Positions 1 to 8,600 of a stretch of 64,000 bases of DNA are shown piece after piece. The first letter of the stretch is position 1, and each line of letters begins with the position of its first letter. Where the stretch lies: the NCBI RefSeq assembly GCF_003858645.1, contig NZ_RQJP01000004.1, positions 912,985 to 976,984 on the forward strand. The letters run 5' to 3'. This stretch comes from Larkinella knui. GTDB taxonomy: Bacteria > Bacteroidota > Bacteroidia > Cytophagales > Spirosomataceae. Made by a program: the position numbers and the translations under genes. Under the pieces are notes generated by a model that saw only the letters and a list, made by a program, of their open reading frames with translations, was not told the origin of the DNA and searched no databases.

Positions 1-369
1 ATCCATTATCCGGCTTTCAAGGCCAGCGTTCAGTTGACTTACCATCCGGTGCAGCACAGCGAAAAACGGCTAGCGGGCATGATCGGCGACTCGTATAAAC
101 TGGCGGCTATGCACAACGAAAAAGCGTATGCTTTTAAAGAGGAACTGGTTCAACTCCCCAGCGGTCTGAAGGCCGATCTGCTGTCGATTGCGGGCGAAGT
201 GCCCAGCCAGCTGCAGTTTTTTACGACGGATACTACCACTCATTTTCTGCGGGGAGCGGTTTATTTCAACGTGGCAACCCGCAATGATTCACTGGCACCG
301 GTTATCGATTATCTGCGGAGCGATGTCCTGCATTTACTCAAAACGCTGCACTGGAAGCCAACTCATTAA
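1..369 (+). CDS. gldD: Gliding motility lipoprotein GldD, C-terminal part
   Basis: The reading frame is open from base 1 and ends with TAA at 367-369, so only the last 122 codons are present. The visible protein starts IHYPAFKASVQLTY and carries the features of the GldD C-terminus: a YPxFKaxvqLTY strand, a QFFTTDTTTHFLRGAVYF block and a final LhlLktLhWKP segment. GldD is an outer-membrane-associated lipoprotein needed for type IX secretion-dependent gliding in Bacteroidota; the lipobox lies outside the window. The family call rests on recognised sequence pattern, the role on knowledge of Flavobacterium GldD. The TTG at 34 is not a start, because the frame continues to the window edge. Confidence 0.85.
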   Translation: MHYPAFKASVQLTYHPVQHSEKRLAGMIGDSYKLAAMHNEKAYAFKEELVQLPSGLKADLLSIAGEVPSQLQFFTTDTTTHFLRGAVYFNVATRNDSLAPVIDYLRSDVLHLLKTLHWKPTH

Positions 370-476
370 ACCGATGGGGCTGCTGGCGAGTTAAGGAGGA
401 TGCTATTGCAAATTTTACGGGTATTTTGTATCTTTATATCCCTTTTCGGGAACCAACTCCTTGACATTCACGAATC

Positions 477-495
477 CCGGCGAATGGTTCGCCGG
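477..495 (+). promoter_or_regulatory. Perfect 8-bp hairpin just upstream of a start codon
   Basis: CCGGCGAA and TTCGCCGG flank a 3-base loop, ending 14 bases before the ATG at 510. There is no T-run after it, so it is not an intrinsic terminator. It could affect ribosome access to the next gene or protect the 3' end of the gldD mRNA; this is inference. Confidence 0.35.
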
Positions 496-509
496 ATGAA
501 AATGACGCT

Positions 510-1184
510 ATGAGACGCACAAAATTTAATCCGAATCAATTTCAGATCGACTTTCTGGCTGCGTTTCGGCGTATGCTCGTGAGTTTGGGGGATTCGCAGA
601 ATTCGCCCGTAAACGAGACGGTTTTTGTCAAGTTGAGCGATCAGTGGGAAAATAACCGCCAGCTACCCGCCGACCTGCTGTTTCAGAAAAGCCCGGTGGA
701 AGCGGTGGTGTACCGGTTGTCGAAGTCCGATGACCGCCTGCAATTTCCCGAAGAATTAATCGCGGGAGACCTGCGGGGCGTTCCGGGTCTGACCGGTTTT
801 GCGGCCAAGTTTCGCGAGCAGGGCTGGGTGATTCTGCCGAATGAGTTGTCGGGAGCCTACAAACAACTATATCTGCACATCCTGACGGCCGCGATTGGTC
901 TGGAGCAGTTGTACGCCAACCGCAACGAACTGCTGGCAGAAGCCGAACGCGTAGCACTGGCGGCTTTGTTGCCCGAAACCGAAATCCGGAGTTTCTTCGG
1001 CGTACGGCTTTCGCGGTTCCCGGATAGTTTCCGGATGGATGTTTCCAACTATTTCAATCTGCCGTTTGAATCCGTTTTGAAACGGGCTCATCAATTGGAA
1101 ATTATTTCGGACTCCGTACTGGAAGGAGCCAGAAATGACGCACTTCGGGCAACACGCCGGACCCAGGTGAAAAAAGTGGCCTGA
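510..1184 (+). CDS. Hypothetical protein, 224 residues
   Basis: I do not recognise a characterised family. The protein is soluble, without signal peptide or membrane segment. The C-terminal third (about 160-205), with a LSRFPDSFRMDVSNYFNLPF stretch followed by VLKRAHQLEIIS, faintly recalls the helical tail of ImmA/IrrE-type proteins, where a short sequence follows the zinc peptidase domain, but no HExxH motif is present. The C-terminus is basic (RATRRTQVKK). The start at 510 is the first ATG after a hairpin at 477-495. An intrinsic terminator follows at 1250-1289, so the gene looks like a single unit. Confidence 0.6.
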   Translation: MRRTKFNPNQFQIDFLAAFRRMLVSLGDSQNSPVNETVFVKLSDQWENNRQLPADLLFQKSPVEAVVYRLSKSDDRLQFPEELIAGDLRGVPGLTGFAAKFREQGWVILPNELSGAYKQLYLHILTAAIGLEQLYANRNELLAEAERVALAALLPETEIRSFFGVRLSRFPDSFRMDVSNYFNLPFESVLKRAHQLEIISDSVLEGARNDALRATRRTQVKKVA

Positions 1185-1249
1185 TTTGACTTAAAAAACG
1201 GAATAAATAGAATTTTTTAAAGAATATACGGCTTTTGCCAAAAATAACG

Positions 1250-1289
1250 GTGCCATTAGTTGCAATTCGCAACGTGGCACTTTTTTTTT
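1250..1289 (+). terminator. Intrinsic terminator
   Basis: GTGCCA (1250-1255) pairs with TGGCAC (1275-1280), with an inner GTTGC/GCAAC stem, followed by nine T (1281-1289). It sits 66 bases after the stop of the 224-residue gene. Confidence 0.85.
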
Positions 1290-1562
1290 GCACAAAAAAC
1301 TACCAAGTCAATAGATTATGAGTATTATTACTCCGTATAGTCTATCTAAAAAGGTAGTTAGTAGCTGTCAATCAATCAGGACCTCATGAAAAAACCAGTA
1401 CACTCTTCTCGTTTATCACTCCGATGTTGCTAGTGCAGCCAGCCTGACTGTCGATCAGTCTTTGTGACCCTGTTGCGTACCTTCATGAAATGAAGCCAAA
1501 AGTTTGAAAAATTTCCTATTATTTCTATAGGAATACTACATTAAAACAACTAGTAACCCACA
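1290..1562. other. Non-coding stretch before the TonB receptor gene
   Basis: Together with the terminator this makes a 378-base gap. No credible ORF or tRNA is seen. The part near the receptor is AT-rich and holds the dyad listed at 1513-1533; no exact TAnnTTTG box was found. Confidence 0.5.
1513..1533. promoter_or_regulatory. Dyad upstream of the TonB receptor (candidate operator)
   Basis: TTCCTAT (1513-1519) and ATAGGAA (1527-1533) are perfect inverted 7-mers with a 7-base spacer, 29 bases before the ATG at 1563. This fits an operator overlapping a promoter. The binding protein is unknown. Confidence 0.35.
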
Positions 1563-4127
1563 ATGCAACGAGTTTTAACGTTAACTTTTTTGATCGGGGT
1601 GATTCTTTCCCCCTTATTTCTATCCGCCCAAAATACGATCATTGTTAATTCGACGATTTCCGGGAAAGTAGTAGATTCTCGCACCAATGAAGCCCTGATT
1701 GGGGCAACAGTAACCATCAAAGGGACAACCAATGGTTCTGCGACGGACGCAAACGGCGATTTCAACCTGGTTACGGGACAGAAATTACCGTTTACACTGG
1801 TTGTTTCCTACATTGGCTACATCAAAAAAGAGGTTCTGATCAACGAAAGCAAGGTTGAAATTAAGCTTGATGCGACAACGACCCAACTGGATGACGTTGT
1901 AATCTCCTCGCGCCGTCGTCAGGAGTCCGCTCAGGAAGTTCCGATTCCCATTTCAGTGATTGGCGGGCAAAGGGCCGAAGACGCCGGTGCCTTCAATGTC
2001 AACCGTCTTAAGGAATTGGTGCCGACGGTCCAGCTCTATTCTTCCAATGCCCGAAATACAACGCTCAACATTCGCGGGCTGGGATCAACCTTCGGGTTAA
2101 CCAACGACGGCGTCGACCCGGGTGTGGGTTTCTACGTAGACGGCGTTTACTATGCGCGTCCGGCGGCCACCGCACTCGATTTTATTGACATCGAACGCGT
2201 TGAGGTTTTGCGCGGGCCACAGGGAACGCTTTTCGGAAAGAACACCACCGCTGGTGCTTTCAACATTACGACGCGGGCGGCAAGCTTCACACCCGGCGCC
2301 AACTTTGAACTGAGTTATGGCAACTTTGGGTTCGTGCAGGCAAAAGGATCGCTGACGGGGCCGTTGAGCAAAAAACTGGCCGCTCGTCTTTCCTTCACGG
2401 GTACCCAGCGGAATGGTCTGTTTTACAACGTTCATACCCAATTGCCCATCAACGACATCAACAACATCGGTGTCAGAGGCCAATTTTTATATACACCCAG
2501 CGATAATGTACAAATCACACTGATCGGTGATGTTTCCGACCAGAAACCCACGGGGTATGGCTGGCCGGTCGCGGGCGTAGTTCCGACCCAGCGGGCGGCT
2601 TACCGCCAGTTCAATGCCATTATTGCCGATTTAAATTACAAGCTTCCTTACTCCAGTGCGTTCGACCGGATCGTGGACCTCGACACGCCTTCCAAGGCCG
2701 ATAACCAGTTAGGCGGTGTCTCAGTCAATGCCGATATCAAATTAGGGAACGGAACGCTAACCAGCACGTCTGCCTGGCGGTATTGGATCTGGACGCCCCT
2801 GAACGACCGGGATTATATCGGATTACCGGTATTTACGATTTCTTCCGGCAACTCCAAACACGACCAGTGGTCGCAGGAAATCCGCTATTCCGGCAAAGTT
2901 TCTTCGAATCTGAGTGGGGTCATCGGCTTATTTGGCCTTTGGCAAGACCTGAAATCCGATCCGGTGCAGACGGAAGAAGCCGGTTCGGCCCAATGGCGGT
3001 TTGCCCAAAGCTCCACCAGTGCGCTCTGGAAAACGCCCGGTTTATTCGATAACTTCGGCATCCGTACCACCAACGAAATTAAAAGCACGAGCCTGGCCGT
3101 GTTCGCACAGGCCGACTGGGCTGTGACCGACAAGATCCACATTCTGCCGGGCGTACGCTACAACTATGACAAAAAAGTCGTTGATTACAGCCGGGTGACC
3201 TACGGCGGATTACAAACCACCGACGCGGCTTTGATTGCCTTGAAAAACGGCGTCTATTCCAACCAGGCTTTCAACACGGATTATGCGAAAGCAAATTTCT
3301 CCGGACAGCTGTCCATACAATACAAAGCCAGCACGAATCTCAATGCCTATGCTACGTATTCCGTTGGTTATAAGCCCATTGGGGTAAATGTCGGCGGTTT
3401 GCCAACGGCGAATGGACAGATTTTAATTGATCTGGCCAATGTAAAACCCGAATACGTGGATCACAAGGAGTTTGGGGTAAAAACCAAACCATCGGGCAAT
3501 TCGGTTTTGAACCTGACCTTCTATCGTTCGGATATCAAAGATTATCAAACCCAGGTCCAAACGCCGGAACCGGGCGTAAACCGGGGGTATCTGGCCAATG
3601 CCGAAAAAGTGCGTGTGCAGGGCCTGGAACTCGACGGGAATGTCCGCTTTACCAACCTGACCCTGAACGCTGCTGTAGCCTATACGGATGGTAAATACGT
3701 CCGTTTTGCCAATGCGCCGGTGCCTTTGGAAGAAGTAGGAGGGGCGCAGGCTTTTAAGGATATTTCGGGCGGACGACTACCCGGTATCTCCAAGTGGTCG
3801 GGCTCCGTAGGGGGTGAGGTAACCGCCAAAGGAACCTTGATCGGCCTCAAGGGGAACTACTTTTTGGGTATCGATGAATTTTATCGGTCGGAGTTCTCAT
3901 CGAGCCCGTCTCCTTCCAAATATTTAAACATTGATGGCTATGCGCTGACCAATGCGCGGCTCGGTTTCAGGGCTTCCAACGGGCTTACGTTCTTCTTATG
4001 GACCCGAAATCTCTTCAATAAAAACTATTATGAGCAACTCCTGGCTGCTCCCGGAAGTTACGGACAATATGCCGGTATCGTGGGCGACCAACGCACCTAC
4101 GGCATCACGCTGCGGTATTCCTATTAA
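1563..4127 (+). CDS. TonB-dependent outer-membrane receptor
   Basis: An 854-residue outer-membrane receptor. Residues 1-22 form a signal peptide ending LFLSAQ. Residues about 30-108 are a carboxypeptidase-D-regulatory-like beta domain (ISGKVVDSRTNEALIGATV, then TTTQLDDVVISSRR). The TonB plug spans about 120-235, with LNIRGLGS, GFYVDGVYY and the IDIERVEVLRGPQGTLFGKN signature. The rest is the 22-strand barrel, ending in the aromatic strand GITLRYSY. The barrel pattern is of the siderophore/cofactor type rather than SusC, and no SusD partner is adjacent, so the substrate is open. It is transcribed alone: a terminator lies upstream and an inverted repeat separates it from the convergent aldo/keto reductase. 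The ATG at 1563 gives the signal peptide directly. Confidence 0.9.
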   Translation: MQRVLTLTFLIGVILSPLFLSAQNTIIVNSTISGKVVDSRTNEALIGATVTIKGTTNGSATDANGDFNLVTGQKLPFTLVVSYIGYIKKEVLINESKVEIKLDATTTQLDDVVISSRRRQESAQEVPIPISVIGGQRAEDAGAFNVNRLKELVPTVQLYSSNARNTTLNIRGLGSTFGLTNDGVDPGVGFYVDGVYYARPAATALDFIDIERVEVLRGPQGTLFGKNTTAGAFNITTRAASFTPGANFELSYGNFGFVQAKGSLTGPLSKKLAARLSFTGTQRNGLFYNVHTQLPINDINNIGVRGQFLYTPSDNVQITLIGDVSDQKPTGYGWPVAGVVPTQRAAYRQFNAIIADLNYKLPYSSAFDRIVDLDTPSKADNQLGGVSVNADIKLGNGTLTSTSAWRYWIWTPLNDRDYIGLPVFTISSGNSKHDQWSQEIRYSGKVSSNLSGVIGLFGLWQDLKSDPVQTEEAGSAQWRFAQSSTSALWKTPGLFDNFGIRTTNEIKSTSLAVFAQADWAVTDKIHILPGVRYNYDKKVVDYSRVTYGGLQTTDAALIALKNGVYSNQAFNTDYAKANFSGQLSIQYKASTNLNAYATYSVGYKPIGVNVGGLPTANGQILIDLANVKPEYVDHKEFGVKTKPSGNSVLNLTFYRSDIKDYQTQVQTPEPGVNRGYLANAEKVRVQGLELDGNVRFTNLTLNAAVAYTDGKYVRFANAPVPLEEVGGAQAFKDISGGRLPGISKWSGSVGGEVTAKGTLIGLKGNYFLGIDEFYRSEFSSSPSPSKYLNIDGYALTNARLGFRASNGLTFFLWTRNLFNKNYYEQLLAAPGSYGQYAGIVGDQRTYGITLRYSY

Positions 4128-4130
4128 TAG

Positions 4131-4208
4131 AATGCTGAGTTATGAATGATGAACGGGCTGACGCATGCAATCACGCGTCAGCCCGTTCATCATTCATAAC
4201 TCAGCATT
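4131..4208. repeat. Perfect 34-bp inverted repeat between convergent genes (REP-like hairpin)
   Basis: The arms 4131-4164 and 4175-4208 are exact reverse complements around a 10-base spacer. The core GGGCTGACGC/GCGTCAGCCC resembles the cores at 9308-9337 and 45153-45180. It starts 3 bases after the receptor stop and ends 1 base before the aldo/keto reductase stop, so it probably ends or stabilises both transcripts. There is no T-run, which argues against a simple intrinsic terminator. Confidence 0.85.
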
Positions 4209-4209
4209 G

Positions 4210-5181
4210 CTATTGTGACCACTTCGTCGGTGTGCGGTCCCAGCGGTGGCCTTTGAGTTCCTTGATCAATTCGGGTTGTAAACCGTTGCCGTCGCTGGTG
4301 GCCATGTTGGCTTCCACGTTGCGGAGTTTGCGCATACCGGGAATGGTGGTGGCCACGTCGGGATTGTTCAGGATGAAGCGCAGTGCCATTTCGGGCAGGG
4401 TCATGCCGGCCGGAATTAGCGGTTTCAGTGCCTCGGCATGGTCGACGCTGGAATTCAGGTTTTCCGGTACGAAATACGTCGAACGCCAGTCATCCGCCGG
4501 AAAGGTGGTTTCCTTCGTCAGTGTTCCGGTCAATGTTCCTTCATCGAACGGCACGCGGGCAATGACGCCGATGTTCAGCTCGCGGCAAAGCGGAAACAGG
4601 TTGTCTTCCGGTGCCTGATCGAAAATATTGTAGATTACCTGCACCGCATCGATGAGATTCGTCCGCAGCGTATTCAGGCAATTGTCCGGTTCCCAGCGGT
4701 TTACCGAAATTCCCCACGCCTGAACTTTGCCTTGCTGCGTCAGTTTGGTGACGGCTTCTTTCCATTCGTCATGGTCGGCCCAGCCGTCTTCCCAGACGTG
4801 AAACTGCTGCAAATCAATCGTTTCGACGCCCAGATTTTTCAGGCTTTTCTCGGTATATTCGATGATGTAGTCGGCTGGGAAAACATCGTTCAGTGCAAAC
4901 TCAGGTTTGGAAGGCCATTGACGGTTTTTAGGCGGAATTTTGGTGGCCACATACAGCCGTTTGGCACTGTTGCGCTTGAGCAGATCGCCCAGAATTCGCT
5001 CGCTAAGCCCCTCACCATACCCCCAGGCCGTATCGAAGAAATTACAGCCCAATTCCACAGAACGGTCGAGAGCCTGATCAACTTCCTGTCGTTCAGAACC
5101 CGTCCAGCCAGCCAGGCCCCACATGCCGTAGCCAATTTCGCTCACTTGCCAGCCAGTACGGCCAAAAGTACGGTACTCCAT
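4210..5181 (-). CDS. Aldo/keto reductase
   Basis: A 323-residue cytoplasmic NADPH-dependent oxidoreductase with a TIM-barrel fold. The catalytic tetrad is visible: Asp50 and Tyr55 in FFDTAWGYG, Lys81 in VATKIPP and His128 in LQQFHVW. The N-terminal MEYRTFGRTGWQVSEIGYGMW and the late ATTIPGMRKLRNVEANM segment are typical of the family's cofactor-binding ends. Length is normal. The substrate cannot be told from sequence. It is convergent with the receptor gene and divergent from the small ABM gene, with a 35-bp inverted repeat in the shared upstream region. Confidence 0.9.
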   Translation of the reverse strand: MEYRTFGRTGWQVSEIGYGMWGLAGWTGSERQEVDQALDRSVELGCNFFDTAWGYGEGLSERILGDLLKRNSAKRLYVATKIPPKNRQWPSKPEFALNDVFPADYIIEYTEKSLKNLGVETIDLQQFHVWEDGWADHDEWKEAVTKLTQQGKVQAWGISVNRWEPDNCLNTLRTNLIDAVQVIYNIFDQAPEDNLFPLCRELNIGVIARVPFDEGTLTGTLTKETTFPADDWRSTYFVPENLNSSVDHAEALKPLIPAGMTLPEMALRFILNNPDVATTIPGMRKLRNVEANMATSDGNGLQPELIKELKGHRWDRTPTKWSQ

Positions 5182-5187
5182 AGTATA

Positions 5188-5301
5188 GTTAAGAGTGATG
5201 AGTTAAGAATTAAGAGTTAAAAGTTAAAGAGCCGGATTGTCAATGTAGCTACTTTTGCAGCGCAAGTTTTAACTCTTAATTCTTAACTCCTAACGCTTAA
5301 C
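5188..5301. repeat. 35-bp imperfect inverted repeat of TTAAGAGTT-type units enclosing a promoter
   Basis: Arms 5188-5222 and 5267-5301 are inverted copies with three mismatches and consist of short GAGTTAAG/AATTAAGAG units. The 44-base spacer holds a TACTTTTG -7 box. It fills the intergenic region between two divergent genes. Confidence 0.75.
5250..5257 (+). promoter_or_regulatory. -7 promoter box TACTTTTG
   Basis: An exact match to the Bacteroidota -7 consensus TAnnTTTG, 52 bases before the ATG at 5310. No good -33 TTG at standard distance was found. It lies in the loop of the inverted repeat 5188-5301. Confidence 0.45.
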
Positions 5302-5309
5302 TCAAATTT

Positions 5310-5609
5310 ATGTTGGTTCGCGTTGTTCGAATGACTTTTCAGGAATCGAAAACCGCTGATTTTCTGGCGATCTTCGAGGCATCAAAACAGAAAATCCGCA
5401 CCTTTACCGGTTGTCGTCACCTTGAACTACTCCGGGATCTGGATCAACCGGCGGTTTATGTTACCTACAGCCATTGGGAATCTGCCGAAGCCCTGGAGCA
5501 ATACCGCCAATCGGACCTCTTTAAAACGACGTGGGCGTCTACAAAACCGTTATTTGCCGAACGGGCGACGGCTTTTTCGGTGGAGAAAATAGACGAGGTA
5601 AAGGGTTGA
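5310..5609 (+). CDS. Antibiotic biosynthesis monooxygenase (ABM) domain protein
   Basis: A 99-residue ferredoxin-like alpha+beta protein of the ABM family. Typical elements are the first strand MLVRVVRMTF, the GCRHLELLRD strand after the first helix, YVTYSHWESAEALEQYRQS and the final strand region. Members include cofactor-free quinone-forming monooxygenases, haem-degrading enzymes and proteins of unknown function, and nothing here decides among them. No signal peptide. The start at 5310 follows a TACTTTTG promoter box. It is probably monocistronic, divergent from the aldo/keto reductase, with the next gene 90 bases downstream. Confidence 0.8.
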   Translation: MLVRVVRMTFQESKTADFLAIFEASKQKIRTFTGCRHLELLRDLDQPAVYVTYSHWESAEALEQYRQSDLFKTTWASTKPLFAERATAFSVEKIDEVKG

Positions 5610-5699
5610 GCGAAAACGATTTGGGATTATATCTTTTCAAATTTTGCGTAGTATTTTGCTAAGAAATGCCTATTTTTAAGGGACCTTTTTACCGAACCT

Positions 5700-8600
5700 A
5701 TGAATGCCCTTTTCACCGATCGTATTCGCAAATTGATGGCCGGTTGGCTGTTGGTTTGGATTGCGGTTTCGGGCGTAAGGGCTCAGGAGACAACCACGAT
5801 CACGGGTAAAGTGACCGAAAAGCAGACGGGCCAGCCTCTGCCGTTTGCCAACGTTTACCTCAACAATACCACCCACGGGACGACTACCGACGAAAAAGGC
5901 CGGTATAAGCTCACCAACGTTCCACTCGGCACCATCGAGCTGGTGGCTTCCTTTCTGGGCTACCAACCGGCCCGCCAATCGGTTCGGCTCGAAAACAACC
6001 AGCCCCGCATCCTCAATCTGGAGTTGAAAAGTACGGGCGTTACGCTCGCGGATGTGACTGTCAAGGCAAAAAGGGATAAAACCTGGGAGCGGCATTACCG
6101 GGAATTTGAACGGGAGCTGCTCGGGAAGACGCCGTTCCGGAATCAGTGCGAAATCATGAATCCGAATGCACTCCATTTTACCTACCAGAATAACACGCTG
6201 AAAGCCACCGCCACCGAACCGGTCATTATCGAAAACCGGGCATTCGGGTATCGCCTGAAATATGATATGGAGTATTTTGAGGTGACGACGAATGGAGCCA
6301 TGTATTATGCCGGTGCCACCCGGTTTGAAGAACTCAAACCGTCGGACCAGCGACAGGCCGATCGCTGGCGAAACAACCGCCAGCGGGCTTACCTAGCCTC
6401 CACCCGCCATCTTATGGCGAGCCTGGTGGCCGGGAATTATGAAAAAGAAGGCTTTATGGTGTACCAGGTTAACCCACAACAACCTGAAAAGACGACGGGG
6501 GCTACCTTATTTCTGGATATGAACCGCCATCTGCTCCCGGTCAATATCGACTCACTGATTCGGCCGGGGCGTCTGTCGTTTGAACGAAAACTTGTTACGG
6601 CCACTCCGCTGAAGGTATTTTATAACCGGGTATTCTCGGGGTATTCGCCGTATCGCGATGCGCCGTATGCGTATACCGAATTCCGGTTTCCGCAGGGAAA
6701 GAGCGAGATCACCGTCGACGGGCGGGTGACGCTGCCGCTGGGTATGCTGGCAATCGGACACCTGGGCAACGACCGGTTTTCGTCGCTCCTGCCCGCCGAC
6801 TGGCAGCCCCATGCGGCCGTCAACCAGCCGGACACGGTGCTGGCGGCTCCAATTGAAGGGCAGATTCTGGCAAACGACTACCGGCTCGATTCGATGCTCC
6901 GGCACTGGAAACTGACGCATCCGTATCAGGCCCCATCGGCTTTTGTCCACATCGATAAACCGTTTTATCTGACTGGTGACCGGCTCTGGCTCAGTGCGTA
7001 TGTGCTGGAGCCGGTAAGCGGGCAACTCATGTTTGGTGATGGGGCGCTGCACGCCGATCTGCTGACTCCGGGCGGTAAGCTGGTACAACACCAGTGGATG
7101 CGCATCACGGATGGCCGCGCAACGGGCCATTTTCGGCTTTCGGATACGCTGGCAACCGGGATTTACCGGCTCCGGGCGTATACGGACGAGGATTATGCCT
7201 CCACGCGACCGGCTTTCGAACGGACCGTTACGGTGTATAATTTGTTGAGCGGCCCCGGAGGGCAGCCTGCCGATCAGTCCGGCGACCTGGACGTGCAGTT
7301 TTTGCCGGAAGGCGGGCGTTGGGTGGCCAACCTGCCAGCCCGACTCGGATTCAAGGCCGTCGGCGGGGATGGACGCGGGAAGGCCGTGTCGGGGCGGATT
7401 CTGGATGAACAGGGACAGGAAGTGGCGCGTTTTATCAGCAACCGGTTTGGGATGGGCAGTGTCGTGCTGAGTCCGAAAGCCGGGCAGACCTATCAGGCCG
7501 AAATCCAGTACAACGGACAAACCCGGCGGGTTATGCTGCCCGCCGTCGAACCGGAGGGATTTGTGCTGGCAACCGACATGGTGAGCGATACGGCCGGATT
7601 GAGCATTCGCATTCTGGCCAACGTGCCGCAACCCGATCCGGTTGTTTACCTCACTTTTCTAAGCTACGGGCAATTGGTGCAACGGACTAAAATGAAACTG
7701 CAGGATGGCAAAGCCCGGCTAAGCCTGCCCATGGCGGTATTGCCCCCCGGATTGTGTCAGGTTACGCTTTACGATGCCTATGGACGGCCCCGGGCGGAGC
7801 GGATGATCTACGTGTCGGAGCAAGTCCCGCCGGTTCGGATTAGCCTTACCGCCGACAAACCAGTCTATACGCCCCGGGAAAAAGTGATCCTGAATCTGAA
7901 AGTGATCGATCATCCGGAAGCCTCTCCGGTGGCGACGCTCTCGGCGGCCATCACCGACGCCGATCAGGTTCCGGAAGACTCAGCCGCTGCGGACATTCGA
8001 ACGCATCTGCTCCTGACGGGCGACTTACGCGGTCGCATTGAGCAACCCGGTTTTTTCTTCAAAGACACCACCCTGGCGACCCGCCGGGCTCTCGACGATC
8101 TGCTGTTGACGCAGGGCTGGCGTCGGATCGGATTGCGCAAACCGGAATCGCCGTCGGATACGCTGGGCGGTATTGTGTTCAGTGGCCGCGTTGTGGACGA
8201 AAAACGGAATCCCATTCCCTATGCGGAATTGCTGGTGGCTGCTCCCAGTTCACCGCAATCCATTCCGCATTCAATCGGCACCAACCGGTTTGGCCGGTTT
8301 CGGATGGCGGGATTGAGCGTGACGGATACGTTGCAATTGCTGGTGCAGGTGATGGACACGCAGTTTAAATCGATCAAAGCGACGGTGGAACCCGATACGG
8401 CCGGGAGCGTCTGGTCGTCGGCAAAAGGGATCGCTGAACCGTCGCCGGATTGGCGACAGTTTCAGCACCAGCTCGACGTGGCCCGGACACGTCAGGAATC
8501 CGATCCGGGCCAATACCGGGATAAACAGGCCAAAGTCCTGAAAGAAGTCACGATAAAAGGCTATCGGCCTCCCGAGCGACCCGAAAATTCTGGACGGACA

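Noticed and set aside
4438..5220. 260-codon plus-strand frame
   Set aside because: Antisense to the aldo/keto reductase with its full catalytic tetrad.
6552..7631. 359-codon open frame on the minus strand
   Set aside because: Shadow of the MG2/plug gene; Pro/Arg/His-rich composition typical of an antisense frame.
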